Source: Candidatus Levyibacteriota bacterium (GTDB lineage: Bacteria; Patescibacteriota; Microgenomatia; Levybacterales; UBA12049). Taken from it: a stretch of 36,709 nucleotides of DNA. The DNA is taken from positions 1 through 36,709 of the forward strand of contig JACRFQ010000017.1 in assembly GCA_016217835.1 (NCBI GenBank), read 5' to 3'. Made by a program: the position numbers and the translations under genes. Positions 18,763 through 26,611 of the stretch are shown one piece after another. The first letter of the stretch is position 1. Each line of letters begins with the position of its first letter. Below the pieces are notes generated by a model. That model was not told where the DNA came from. It did no database searches and worked only from the letters and a program-made list of their open reading frames with translations.

Positions 18763-19860
18763 TTATTGTTCCCAGGGGAATTCTTCCCGGCCAAAGTGCC
18801 CGTAGCTAGAAGTCGGTAAGTAAATAGGTCTTTGTAAATTTAAACCGTTTAGAATTCCTTCAACCGAGGTGTCAAGGGTTTTTGTAATAAAATCCTGAAT
18901 TACCCTAGGTGTTACTTTTCCAGTTCCGAAAGTTTCAACTTCCTGCATGCTTGGTTTTTTGGCTCCGATAAAATAGGCAAGTCTAACTTCTGCTTTTTCA
19001 GCCAGTTTTTCTTTAACAATTCTTTTTGCCAAAAATCTTGCGGCATAAGCGCCACTTCTATCAACCTTTGTCGGGTCTTTGCCGGAAAATGCTCCTCCGC
19101 CAACTCTGGCATAGCCTCCATATGTATCAACAATTATTTTTCTGCCTGTAAGCCCAGTGTCAACGCCGGGACCCGGCATGTGCCAAATTCCCGTGCCGTT
19201 AACAATTAAATCTTTCTCAGCAATCTTAAAGCCGAATTCTTCTAAAACTTTTTTAACAATCTTTTGATAAACATCTTTCTTTACCTGTTCAAGTTCTATA
19301 TCTTCCCTGTGGGGAACTGCGATAACAACCTGATTAACTTTATATGGTTTGCCGTTTTTATAAGCAATGGTAACTTGAGTTTTTCCGTCAGGTCTTAAAT
19401 AAGGCAGTATCTTTTTTTCCCTAACTTCATCAATTCTTTGGGCTAAGTGGTGGGCGATAGTTATTGGTAAGGGCATTAAGTTTTTTGTTTCCCGGCAGGC
19501 AAAACCAAACATCATTCCCTGGTCGCCGGCTCCTTTTGGGGTAACGCCTGCAGAAATCTCACTTGATTGTTCATGGACATAGACTTCAATTTTGGAATTA
19601 TTAGAAAAATTAAATTTAGGATTTGTGTAACCTAAATTTTTTATTTGTTTCCTTGCAATTTTTTCAAAATCAATTTTTGCATTTGCAGTTATTTCGCCTG
19701 CAATAATTAATCTGTTAAATCCGGCAAGTGTTTCAACGGCAACCCGGCCGTATTTATCTTGTCTTAAAACTTCGTCTAAAATTGCGTCGGAAATTGAGTC
19801 GCAAACTTTGTCCGGGTGTCCGGCGCAAACAGATTCTGATGTAAAAGTGTAATTATTCAT
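18763..19860 (-). CDS. metK: S-adenosylmethionine synthetase
   Basis: A product of about 365 residues starting MNNYTFTSESVCAGHPDKVCD, with the family's ATP-site motif GHPDK, the signature 'GAGDQGMMFGFACRET' and the Gly-rich P-loop-like GGGAFSGKDPTKVDRSGAYAARF. It makes SAM from methionine and ATP. ATG 19860 is chosen because the conserved N-terminus begins there; the frame stays open upstream to 19932 but would translate the riboswitch expression platform. The leader holds a SAM riboswitch-like aptamer and intrinsic terminator, so the gene is probably switched off when SAM is plentiful. Confidence 0.96.
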   Translation of the reverse strand: MNNYTFTSESVCAGHPDKVCDSISDAILDEVLRQDKYGRVAVETLAGFNRLIIAGEITANAKIDFEKIARKQIKNLGYTNPKFNFSNNSKIEVYVHEQSSEISAGVTPKGAGDQGMMFGFACRETKNLMPLPITIAHHLAQRIDEVREKKILPYLRPDGKTQVTIAYKNGKPYKVNQVVIAVPHREDIELEQVKKDVYQKIVKKVLEEFGFKIAEKDLIVNGTGIWHMPGPGVDTGLTGRKIIVDTYGGYARVGGGAFSGKDPTKVDRSGAYAARFLAKRIVKEKLAEKAEVRLAYFIGAKKPSMQEVETFGTGKVTPRVIQDFITKTLDTSVEGILNGLNLQRPIYLPTSSYGHFGREEFPWEQ

Positions 19861-19870
19861 TGTTATGTAC

Positions 19871-19897
19871 AAAAAAACCTCTTTTGTCAAAAAGAGG
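19871..19897 (-). terminator. Rho-independent terminator in the metK leader
   Basis: On the minus strand an 8-bp perfect stem CCTCTTTT/AAAAGAGG with a 4-nt loop (fwd 19878-19897) is followed by seven T residues (fwd 19871-19877). It ends 10 nt before the metK ATG. ACCTC at its 5' arm can alternatively pair with GAGGT at the 3' side of aptamer helix P1, giving an antiterminator. Confidence 0.85.
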
Positions 19898-19926
19898 TAA
19901 AAGATTTTGTCCAATGTGACATCGGA

Positions 19927-19995
19927 CCTCATCTTACTGGCACCGTAGTCTTTCTCGGTTGCCGGTCCTGCAAAAGCAGGGCTCTCTTGATGACT
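19927..19995 (-). promoter_or_regulatory. SAM-I/IV-clan-like riboswitch controlling metK
   Basis: Read on the minus strand, the element has TCATCAAGAGAG at the 5' side, a P2 hairpin CCTGC-TTTT-GCAGG, the core CCGGCAACCG, then CGGTGCC, and GATGAGG at the 3' side. P1 pairs TCATC with GATGA. P3 pairs GGC and CCG of the core with GCC and CGG of the later strand. The AAGAGAG, GGCAACC and GGTGCC cores are those of SAM-I/SAM-IV aptamers. P2 is unusually short and there is no P4 hairpin between P3 and P1. A further 8-bp hairpin (fwd 19907-19925) and the terminator lie between the aptamer and metK. The position before metK agrees with SAM sensing. Confidence 0.8.
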
Positions 19996-20002
19996 TAAAA
20001 AT

Positions 20003-20629
20003 TTATTGCCCGCTTAGCGCGCTTTCACAAGCGCTTTTTGCGGCTGCATCCGTAATTTGACTGCAAGGATTAGTAGTATCGGTTTTGGTTTGTGTTCCTG
20101 TTATTTTTGGTACAACTAAACTTGTCATATCGGTAAACTTAATGTCTGGAGGGGGAGTGAAAAGAGAAGAATCTATAGTCCAGGGCAGACAATTATAATC
20201 CATTTTATTATTAGGGTTGATAAATCCGCTTGTTTGTTGATTCTTAGATAATTCATCCAAGGGAACTTTCATTTTAATACCGGTTTTAAGTGAAGATCCC
20301 CAAATATAATTCATTTCACCATCTCTTATCATATTCATTTCTTCTGCTTTTCCATTGACAGTTGTTTTAAAGTCTCCACGCATTTTTCCGGTAGTGATAT
20401 AAAGTGTTCCCTCGGTAGTAGTACTGGAAGTTGCTGTTTTAAAGGTGCATTTTTGGTTTTTACCAAGATTTAATAAATCAAGAAGTGAAGAAGTTTTGTT
20501 TTTTGCTTTTGTTGGAGTTGGGGAGACATTTGTGTTAGTTGCTGTTTTATTTTGATTTAAAAAGTATGCGCCACCTGCTCCCAAGAGAAGTACTATCGCT
20601 GCAATAATTCCAATAATCTTAGTATTCAT
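20003..20629 (-). CDS. Anchored extracytoplasmic protein of unknown function
   Basis: A 208-residue protein with an N-terminal hydrophobic helix (about residues 5-24), a Thr/Ser/Pro spacer, and a beta-rich region (about 58-140) with 'GTLYITTGKMRGDF' and 'MIRDGEMNYIWG', which loosely recalls LolA/DUF4412-type folds. Four Cys residues (about 61, 143, 189 and 201) could form disulfides outside the cell. The C-terminus 'NPCSQITDAAAKSACESAL' looks like a short two-Cys helical hairpin. No lipobox is seen. The gene stands alone between metG and the metK leader. Family unrecognised. Confidence 0.65.
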   Translation of the reverse strand: MNTKIIGIIAAIVLLLGAGGAYFLNQNKTATNTNVSPTPTKAKNKTSSLLDLLNLGKNQKCTFKTATSSTTTEGTLYITTGKMRGDFKTTVNGKAEEMNMIRDGEMNYIWGSSLKTGIKMKVPLDELSKNQQTSGFINPNNKMDYNCLPWTIDSSLFTPPPDIKFTDMTSLVVPKITGTQTKTDTTNPCSQITDAAAKSACESALSGQ

Positions 20630-20671
20630 TAGTTTTAATATATCATTTATTTTTCTTAAGTCAATAAGATT

Positions 20672-22123
20672 TTAAATCCTTGGGAACAAACCAATTGACG
20701 AAACAATTTCTGCTTTGCTAAATTGCGCGGTAATTTTTTCAGAAGTGCTTGGCATGAACGGTTTTAATAAAATTGCAATTTCCTGGATTTGGTTAACGGC
20801 ATGAGATAAGATATTTTCGATATTTTGTAATTTTTTGCTGCCCGCCGGTTGTTTTAAAAGTTCCCAGGGTTTTTCTTCATTGATATATTTATCAAGTTTT
20901 GTGATTTTTTGAAAAATTAAAAACAGCGCGTCATTAAACCTAAATTCTTCTAAAGCTTTGTTATAATCGTCAATCTCTACAATTACATGGCCGTTATGTT
21001 CGCTTGGGGTTTGTTTAAAATTGGCGTTTTCGCAAAGCTTAGCTACTCTTGAAATTAAATTTCCAAGCCCGTTTGCCAAGTCCGCATTGTATACCTCTTC
21101 CAGTCTTTTAATGGAAAAATCTCCGTCGGCAAATGGAGAAATTTCGCGTAAAAAATAATAACGCAAAGCATCTGTGCCATATTTTTCGCAAAGCGTAATC
21201 GGATCAATAACATTTCCCAAAGATTTAGACATTTTTTGTCCGTCGACTGTAAAATATCCATGCACAAAAAGTGCTTTCGGTAGTAAAAGTCCCGCGGAAA
21301 GTAAAAATGCCGGCCAGTAAACAGCATGAAATCTAATTATTCCCTTACCGATTACATGTAAATTGGCAGGCCACCATTTTTTATATTGTTTCTCATCGCT
21401 ATTAAAACCAACACCTGATTGATAAATATTTAAAGCGTCAAACCAAACATACATTCGTTGTGTTTCGTCGTTTGGTACTTTAACCCCCCAGTTTTTTGCC
21501 CGCTGATTGCTTCTTGAAATACTAATATCTTTTAAACCCTCTTTTAGAAATCCCAAAACTTCGTTTTTTCTAAATTCCGGGTAAATTTTTAATTTATCGC
21601 TTTTAATTAATTCCTCAATTTGTTTTTGATATTTAGAAAGTTTAAAAAAATAATTTTCTTCGGAAATCTCGTCTAATTGTTTTCCAGGATGTTCAAAACA
21701 TTCGCCTTTTTCATTAAGTTCTTGTTTTTCGTAAAAAAGTTCGCAGCCAGTACAATAAAGTCCTTTATACTCTTTTTTATAAATATCATGAAGACACAAT
21801 TCCCATAATTTTCGCGAGGCTTTATGATGAGCATCGCTGCTGCCTCTTTGGAAAATATCAAGTTCTATATTTAATTTTTTTGCTAAGTCTTGGAAAGCCT
21901 TAGAATTTTCATCTATAAATTCTAAAACTTCTTTTCCTGCGCTTTCTGCTGCCTGAACATTTTTAATTGCATTTTCATCTGCACCCGATAAAAGTAAGAC
22001 CTCATCACCTTTTATTTGTCTATATCTTTTAATTACGTCCGATTGGACAAATTCCAAAGCATGACCAACATGCGGTTTAGCATTTACATAAGGAATGGCA
22101 GTTGTTAAATAGTATTTATTCAT
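20672..22123 (-). CDS. metG: Methionyl-tRNA synthetase
   Basis: A class I synthetase of about 483 residues. HVGH at residues 18-21 is the HIGH motif. CTGCELFY is the first half of the zinc knuckle and a Cys/His pair (GECFEHPGK) the second. KMSKSLGNVIDP is the KMSKS loop. The anticodon-binding helical bundle follows and the protein stops without the C-terminal tRNA-binding (EMAP/Trbp111) domain, as in short bacterial MetRS forms. I choose ATG 22123 (MNKYYLTTAIPYVNA); the in-frame GTG at 22138 adds only basic residues. It is followed on the same strand by the anchored-protein gene and metK. Confidence 0.95.
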   Translation of the reverse strand: MNKYYLTTAIPYVNAKPHVGHALEFVQSDVIKRYRQIKGDEVLLLSGADENAIKNVQAAESAGKEVLEFIDENSKAFQDLAKKLNIELDIFQRGSSDAHHKASRKLWELCLHDIYKKEYKGLYCTGCELFYEKQELNEKGECFEHPGKQLDEISEENYFFKLSKYQKQIEELIKSDKLKIYPEFRKNEVLGFLKEGLKDISISRSNQRAKNWGVKVPNDETQRMYVWFDALNIYQSGVGFNSDEKQYKKWWPANLHVIGKGIIRFHAVYWPAFLLSAGLLLPKALFVHGYFTVDGQKMSKSLGNVIDPITLCEKYGTDALRYYFLREISPFADGDFSIKRLEEVYNADLANGLGNLISRVAKLCENANFKQTPSEHNGHVIVEIDDYNKALEEFRFNDALFLIFQKITKLDKYINEEKPWELLKQPAGSKKLQNIENILSHAVNQIQEIAILLKPFMPSTSEKITAQFSKAEIVSSIGLFPRI

Positions 22124-22137
22124 TCTCTTTCTTTTCA

Positions 22138-22302
22138 CGTCTTTTTAGAAAAAAGCCGCCCAAAAACTTTTTGCAAGCCAATCCGAACTATTTTTATTCT
22201 TTCGCTCTTCGGGTAATTTCACCCCTTCCTCGACAAGTTTGCGAGGAATTCCCCTGAATCGCTCATTCACAAAAACTTAACGTTCTTTGTTGGATTGCAA
22301 AG
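22138..22302. repeat. Palindromic intergenic element, copy 1
   Basis: This 165-bp stretch shares an ordered series of blocks with 22758-22994: a CGTCTTTTT/AAAAAG hairpin followed by GCCC, then GGGT..ACCCC, then a hairpin with an invariant 9-nt loop (ACAAGTTTG), then CCCCTG and TTCTTTGTTG-ATTGCAAA. Its main hairpin is TTCCTCG/CGAGGAA (22226-22248). No ORF or transposase is associated. It could be a dispersed repeat or a structured RNA on the minus strand upstream of metG. Confidence 0.6.
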
Positions 22303-22355
22303 ATAATTAATTAGTTTACGAGAATTTTTCTCGCTTTTCATCAAATTATACCAGA

Positions 22356-22688
22356 CTATCTTCTTTTGACGAAGAAAAGTTCAATGCTTCCAAATAAAAT
22401 TAAAAGTAGGATAAGAAAAAAACCTTGAGTTAAGTTCATTAATCTTAAAAGCAAATAAGAAATTGCAAAAAGAGAAATTAATAACCCCCGCCTTTTGTTT
22501 ACGAAAATAAATGAGAATAAAAAATAAGTTGAAATAAAAAGAAGAAAGAAAAATAGCGGCAAAATCGTCAATCGTAAATCATAAATCTTAAATCCGTATG
22601 TTGGAGGAACGTTCAATATTAAATAAATCAATAACGCCAGTGACAAGAGACTAATGACTAAAAGCCGAAACGGTCTTTTCTTCCGCAT
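22356..22688 (-). CDS. Small polytopic membrane protein
   Basis: A 110-residue ORF with three to four hydrophobic helices (about residues 8-27, 41-63, 69-86 and 88-105) and an Arg/Lys-rich start (MRKKRPFR) and end (VKRR). I recognise no family. The segment KIYDLRLTI is encoded by AT-rich TAAATC-type repeats, as seen elsewhere in this genome, so part of the coding region may be repeat-derived. Flanked on both sides by copies of the palindromic element. Whether it is expressed is not certain; the composition and helix spacing look real. Confidence 0.55.
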   Translation of the reverse strand: MRKKRPFRLLVISLLSLALLIYLILNVPPTYGFKIYDLRLTILPLFFFLLFISTYFLFSFIFVNKRRGLLISLFAISYLLLRLMNLTQGFFLILLLILFGSIELFFVKRR

Positions 22689-22757
22689 AATTTAAGTTTA
22701 ACATAATAGGTTCTAATATCTTCAAAAGAAATAATTTGAGTTTTCCTTTTCAATTCT

Positions 22758-22994
22758 GCGTCTTTTTCCGGAAAAGACGCCCAAAAATGTTTTATTTATT
22801 CTTTTTCCCGCAAAAAGAATCAAAAGCTCTTTGCCTGTCTCGTTTTATGCTTTCAGCTTCTCGCTCATTTGACGGGTGATTTCACCCCCTCCTCAACAAG
22901 TTTGTGAGGAATCCCCCTGTCGCATTCACTCAAACCTTCAAGTATAAAACTTCAAACGGCAAAAAACCAAAGATTGTTCTTTGTTGAATTGCAA
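22758..22994. repeat. Palindromic intergenic element, copy 2
   Basis: The second, longer copy of the element described at 22138-22302. It has a perfect 9-bp hairpin GCGTCTTTT/AAAAGACGC (22758-22780), GGGTG/CACCC (22874-22887), and CCTCA/TGAGG around the same ACAAGTTTG loop (22891-22909). The A-T closing pair here is G-C in copy 1, a compensatory change that supports a conserved structure. Together with the next region it fills the gap between the small membrane gene and hrcA. Confidence 0.6.
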
Positions 22995-23020
22995 ATGGGA
23001 AGGAGAAAAATAATTTGACA

Positions 23021-23121
23021 TCCCAGCACCCGAAAATCGGGACTTGACCCTCCGTATCTTTCCATTCGGCTTTCCAGAACTATCCGTTCACGCCTCATGG
23101 AGCGATTATTGGCGGGTCTGC
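23021..23121. other. GC-rich hairpin-rich intergenic stretch
   Basis: No gene is visible. CCCGA/TCGGG forms a hairpin (23029-23041). GACCC (23046-23050) can pair with GGGTC (23114-23118), enclosing CCG..CGG, GAAC..GTTC and GCC..GGC hairpins, i.e. another multi-branched layout. The strand cannot be decided. It is markedly more GC-rich than the flanking DNA, which suggests a structured RNA or repeat. Confidence 0.4.
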
Positions 23122-23143
23122 GGGGGCAAATAAATTTGCCCCC
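23122..23143 (+). repeat. Perfect 10-bp palindrome upstream of the hrcA promoter
   Basis: GGGGGCAAAT (23122-23131), two bases, ATTTGCCCCC (23134-23143). It ends immediately before the TTGACA -35 of hrcA and has no T tract, so it may be a boundary hairpin or operator rather than a standard terminator. Confidence 0.6.
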
Positions 23144-23181
23144 TTGACAAAGAATTAGCAGTTATGATATTTTACTGCTAA
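23144..23181 (+). promoter_or_regulatory. hrcA promoter with CIRCE-like operator
   Basis: TTGACA (23144-23149) is followed by a weak -10 near 23166-23172. The CIRCE-like inverted repeat TTAGCAGTT (23155-23163), 9 bp, TACTGCTAA (23173-23181) covers the spacer and -10. Eight of nine arm bases pair. Compared with the consensus TTAGCACTC arm, the family-defining TTAGCA and N9 spacing are kept. It implies autoregulation of hrcA-grpE-dnaK-dnaJ. Confidence 0.8.
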
Positions 23182-23251
23182 CCCCAAACAGAGTTTACTT
23201 CTGTCCGGAGGCTTACAGCCTCGCGCTCCAGAAGAGCACTTGTACGGGGCA
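23182..23251 (+). ncRNA. Structured leader RNA of hrcA (shared with lepA)
   Basis: CCCC (23182-23185) can pair with GGGG (23246-23249), closing three hairpins: ACAGA/TCTGT with a 7-nt loop (23188-23204), GAGGC/GCCTC with a 5-nt loop (23208-23222), and GCTC/GAGC (23225-23237). It ends TACGGGGCA, like the lepA leader at 6714-6782. It begins at about the predicted transcription start and leaves some 30 nt to the hrcA ATG. Family unknown. Confidence 0.5.
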
Positions 23252-23280
23252 GGTCCTAAAAAATCTAGATTTTATTTATT

Positions 23281-24012
23281 ATGCACGATTTAACAGCAAG
23301 GCAGGTTGAAATTTTAAAAAGCTTAATCGAAGAGTACATTGAAATAGCAGAGCCGGTTGGTTCCGAAACGCTTGAAAAAAAGCATAATTTAAGCGCTTCT
23401 CCTGCAACAATCAGAAACGAGATGGTAAAGCTTACAGAGCTTGGATACTTAAAAAAACCTCACGTTTCTGCAGGCAGAATTCCAACTCCAATGGGAATGA
23501 AATTTTACGTAAAGCAGTTAATGAAGGAAAAAGAATTATCTGTTACGGAAGAAGTTTCATTAAAAGAAAAAGTTTGGGATTTAAGAGAAAAAGAAAGAGA
23601 ATTCTTAAAACAAGTCACAAGAACATTGGCTGACAGAACCAAAGCATTGGCTTTTACGACGACAAACGAAGGCGATTTATTTTGTTCGGGATACGCAAAT
23701 ATTTTGGACATGCCCGAGTTTTTCGATATAGATTTAACAAAAAATCTTTTATTAGCCATAGATGAAGCGGAGTTTTTTACAAATTTATTTGCAGGACAAT
23801 TAGGAGACGAAGATATTCACATTCTTTTAGGAGAAGAATTAGGACCAAGATTATCAGGGCCATATGGCTTTGTTTTTACAAGATACCATACGCCAATAGG
23901 TTTAACAGGAGAAATAGGGGTGTTAGGACCGTCGAGATTAAACTATACTAATGTTGTCCCGACAGTTAGATATTTTGGAGATTTAATAGGAGAAATTGCT
24001 AAAGGATGGTAA
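23281..24012 (+). CDS. hrcA: Heat-inducible transcription repressor HrcA (compact form)
   Basis: The 243-residue protein has the HrcA winged-helix N-terminus: 'LTARQVEILKSLIEEYIEIAEPVGSETLEKKHNLSASPATIRNEMVKLTELGYL' across residues 4-60, then HVSAGRIPTPMGMKFYV. The C-terminal effector region ('GFVFTRYHTPIGLTGEIGVLGPSRLNYTNVVP', about 200-230) matches the GAF-like part. At 243 residues it is about 100 shorter than the usual ~340, so the middle dimerisation region is reduced. It represses chaperone operons through CIRCE; matching operators lie before this gene and groES. First gene of hrcA-grpE-dnaK-dnaJ. Confidence 0.93.
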   Translation: MHDLTARQVEILKSLIEEYIEIAEPVGSETLEKKHNLSASPATIRNEMVKLTELGYLKKPHVSAGRIPTPMGMKFYVKQLMKEKELSVTEEVSLKEKVWDLREKEREFLKQVTRTLADRTKALAFTTTNEGDLFCSGYANILDMPEFFDIDLTKNLLLAIDEAEFFTNLFAGQLGDEDIHILLGEELGPRLSGPYGFVFTRYHTPIGLTGEIGVLGPSRLNYTNVVPTVRYFGDLIGEIAKGW

Positions 24013-24032
24013 AACTGCTTTGCAGTTTTACC
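24008..24032 (+). terminator. Hairpin between hrcA and grpE (attenuator or processing site)
   Basis: A perfect 11-bp stem GGTAAAACTGC/GCAGTTTTACC with a TTT loop that includes the hrcA stop codon. There is no T run after it, so it is more likely a stabilising, processing or partial attenuation element than a full terminator. Confidence 0.5.
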
Positions 24033-24072
24033 AAGTTTGTAAAGTTATAAAGTTGAAAGTTGATAAAGTAAG

Positions 24073-24513
24073 ATGAAGAAACATGAAAAGAAAATTCAAA
24101 ATAAAGAAAACGAAGAGCTTGAGAACATTGAAAATCAATTAAAAAGAGCTTTGGCTGACTATCAAAATTTGGAAAAAAGGATAGCAGAGCAAAAAAGCGT
24201 TTGGATAAAAATAGCTAATAAAGATTTACTTTTAAAGCTTTTGCCGGGGCTAGACAGTTTAATTTTAGCTCAACAGCATACGCAAGACGAAGGTGTTAAG
24301 CTATCTATCAAACATTTTCTTGATGCTTTGCAGGAAGTTGGCGTTACAAAAATTGAAACTGTAGGAAAAGATTTTGATCCAAAATTTATGGAAGCAGTTG
24401 CAACAACCGAAGGACAGGAAGGCAAAGTAATAGAAGAGACACGCCAAGGCTATACTTTATTTGATATAATTTTAAGACCGGCACAGGTTGTCGTAGGACG
24501 ACAACAAGATTAA
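24073..24513 (+). CDS. grpE: Nucleotide exchange factor GrpE
   Basis: A 146-residue protein. A Lys/Glu-rich N-terminus leads into a long helix ('LKRALADYQNLEKRIAEQ') that forms the GrpE dimer, followed by 'LLKLLPGLDSLILA', 'HFLDALQEVGV' and the beta-wing region 'FDPKFMEAVATTEGQEG', ending 'ILRPAQVVVG', all GrpE hallmarks. It promotes ADP release from DnaK. Somewhat short (typical ~190), mostly through a reduced N-terminal tail. It lies between hrcA and dnaK as in many bacteria. Confidence 0.94.
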   Translation: MKKHEKKIQNKENEELENIENQLKRALADYQNLEKRIAEQKSVWIKIANKDLLLKLLPGLDSLILAQQHTQDEGVKLSIKHFLDALQEVGVTKIETVGKDFDPKFMEAVATTEGQEGKVIEETRQGYTLFDIILRPAQVVVGRQQD

Positions 24514-24587
24514 AAATTAAAGATAAAATATTAAATATAATTTTTGAGATTTGATTTTTGAACTTTGATTTTGACTGAAAGGAACTT

Positions 24588-26483
24588 ATGGGAAAAATAA
24601 TAGGAATTGATTTAGGTACAACAAACAGCGCAGTTGCGGTAATGGAGGGCGGAAGCCCAAAAATAATCCATAGCGCCGAAGGCAGAAATGTCATACCGTC
24701 GGTGGTTGACCCTGTCAGTCATGTTGTCGGAGATATTGCTAAAAGACAGCTTGTTTTAAAGCCAAAAACAACAATATTTTCGATCAAAAGACTAATGGGA
24801 AGAAAATATACCGACGAAAGTGTTCAATACGATCTTAAATGGCTTCCTTATACTATTAAATCCGGTAGGGACGGCATGGCTGACGTCGAAGTAGACGGGA
24901 AAACACTCACCCCTCAAGAAGTTAGTGCCATGATTTTGCAAAAAATTAAATCAGATGCGGAAAGCTATTTGGGCAGCAAAGTTACACAAGCAGTAATTAC
25001 AGTACCTGCATATTTTGACGATTCGCAGCGTCAAGCCACAAAACAAGCAGGGGAAATTGCAGGATTAGAAGTGCTTCGCATTATTAACGAGCCAACAGCA
25101 GCAGCGCTAGCTTACGGACTTGATAAGAAAAATGCCCACACCATTGCGGTTTATGATTTGGGAGGCGGAACTTTTGATATTTCAATTTTAGAATTGGGAG
25201 AAGGAGTTTACGAAGTAAAATCAACCAACGGAGATACGCATTTGGGCGGAGACGATTTTGATAAAGCAATCATTGATTATTTGGCAGATGAATTTAAAAA
25301 AGAAAGCGGAGTTGATTTAACTAAAGATCCGCAAGCTTTACAACGTTTAAGAGAAGCAGCTGAAAAAGCAAAAATTGAACTTTCAAGCTCACAAGAAGCG
25401 CAAATTAACCAGCCGTTTATTACACAGGGCAAAGACGGTCCTTTGCATTTAACAGTTACATTAACAAGGGCAAAATTAGAACAAATTGTTGATCCTTTAA
25501 TTCAAAAAACCCTAAAACCGGTTGAGCTTGCTTTAAAAGACGCAAAAATGAAAGTTTCAGACATTGACGAAATAGTTTTGGTTGGTGGAATGACCAGAAT
25601 GCCAAAGGTTATTGAAGTTGTTACTAAGTTCTTTGGCAAAGAAGCAAATAAATCAGTAAATCCGGACGAAGTAGTTGCAATCGGAGCAGCTGTACAGGGT
25701 GGAGTGCTGGGGGGAGAAGTAAAAGACGTGCTCTTGTTAGATGTAACCCCGCTAACTTTAGGAATTGAAACATTGGGAAGCGTTTCTACACCTTTAATTG
25801 AAAGAAACACAACTATTCCAACCTCAAAATCTCAGGTTTTTTCTACAGCAGCTGATAATCAAACCCAAGTTGAAATAAATGTTTTACAGGGTGAAAGACC
25901 AATGGCAGCGGATAATAAGTCTTTAGGAAGATTTGTTTTGGACGGAATTCCGCCTGCACCAAGAGGAGTGCCTCAAATTGAAGTTGGTTTTGATATTGAC
26001 GCGTCGGGAATTTTACACGTTAAAGCAACCGACAAGGCAACAGGAAAAGAGCAAAGTATAAAAATAACCGGCTCAACAGGACTTACAAAAGAAGAAGTTG
26101 AAAAAATGACTAAAGACGCCGAAGCTCATGCCGCAGAGGACGCCGAGAAAAAAGGTAAAATTGAAGCAAGAAATCAAGCAGATTCATTAATTTTTACAGC
26201 GGAAAAAAGCCTAAAAGATGCAGGAGATAAAGTCGCGGAAGATGTTAAAAAAGAGGTAGAAGATAAAGTTGCAGCTCTCCGTTCAATTTTAGATTCAGGC
26301 ACAAAAGAAGAATTAGAAACAAAAACCAAAGAGCTTTCGGATGCATTAACAAAAGTCGGAGAAGCGATGTATAAAAAAGAAGAACCTCAAGCAGGAGAAC
26401 AGGCTGCAGATGGGGAAGCAAAGAAGGATGAAAATCCGCCAGCTGGCGGAGACGAACCAGTTGAGGGAGAGGTTGTTAATTAA
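24588..26483 (+). CDS. dnaK: Chaperone DnaK (Hsp70)
   Basis: A 631-residue Hsp70 of normal length. Phosphate-1 motif [16 protein letters not shown], phosphate-2 '[17 protein letters not shown]', the adenosine motif '[12 protein letters not shown]', the linker [13 protein letters not shown] and the beta-sandwich '[22 protein letters not shown]' are all present. The lid ends in a Gly/Glu/Pro-rich tail ([12 protein letters not shown]). It folds client proteins with DnaJ and GrpE. AAGGA lies 7-8 nt before the ATG. Confidence 0.97.
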   Translation: MGKIIGIDLGTTNSAVAVMEGGSPKIIHSAEGRNVIPSVVDPVSHVVGDIAKRQLVLKPKTTIFSIKRLMGRKYTDESVQYDLKWLPYTIKSGRDGMADVEVDGKTLTPQEVSAMILQKIKSDAESYLGSKVTQAVITVPAYFDDSQRQATKQAGEIAGLEVLRIINEPTAAALAYGLDKKNAHTIAVYDLGGGTFDISILELGEGVYEVKSTNGDTHLGGDDFDKAIIDYLADEFKKESGVDLTKDPQALQRLREAAEKAKIELSSSQEAQINQPFITQGKDGPLHLTVTLTRAKLEQIVDPLIQKTLKPVELALKDAKMKVSDIDEIVLVGGMTRMPKVIEVVTKFFGKEANKSVNPDEVVAIGAAVQGGVLGGEVKDVLLLDVTPLTLGIETLGSVSTPLIERNTTIPTSKSQVFSTAADNQTQVEINVLQGERPMAADNKSLGRFVLDGIPPAPRGVPQIEVGFDIDASGILHVKATDKATGKEQSIKITGSTGLTKEEVEKMTKDAEAHAAEDAEKKGKIEARNQADSLIFTAEKSLKDAGDKVAEDVKKEVEDKVAALRSILDSGTKEELETKTKELSDALTKVGEAMYKKEEPQAGEQAADGEAKKDENPPAGGDEPVEGEVVN

Positions 26484-26599
26484 ATCCTAATTTCTAATAT
26501 CTAATTTCTAAATAATTTCAAAATTCAAATTTTTAAACTTTTTTATTTGGATATTTGGATTTGTTTAGGATTTTGTGTTTAGAGTTTAGGATTTTTTAG

Positions 26600-26605
26600 T
26601 ATAAT
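26600..26605 (+). promoter_or_regulatory. Consensus -10 next to dnaJ
   Basis: TATAAT ends six bases before the dnaJ ATG at 26612, so an mRNA starting here would be leaderless. The -35 is poor. The preceding 120 bp (26484-26599) consists of AT-rich TAATTTCTAA/ATTTGGAT repeats without any other feature. Confidence 0.45.
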
Positions 26606-26611
26606 AGCGTT

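Noticed and set aside
19861-19932. N-terminal extension of MetK
   Set aside because: It translates the terminator hairpin and riboswitch platform; MetK proteins begin at the ATG at 19860.
22999-23120. Possible SRP RNA on the minus strand (TGCTGGGATGT resembles an SRP RNA end)
   Set aside because: The conserved apical GGTCAGG...GGAAGG-AGCAGCC loop is absent, so the likeness is superficial.
22139-23280. tRNA genes or rRNA in the gene-poor stretch
   Set aside because: No T-loop GTTCRA motif with matching acceptor stem and no rRNA-like conserved stretch was seen on either strand.
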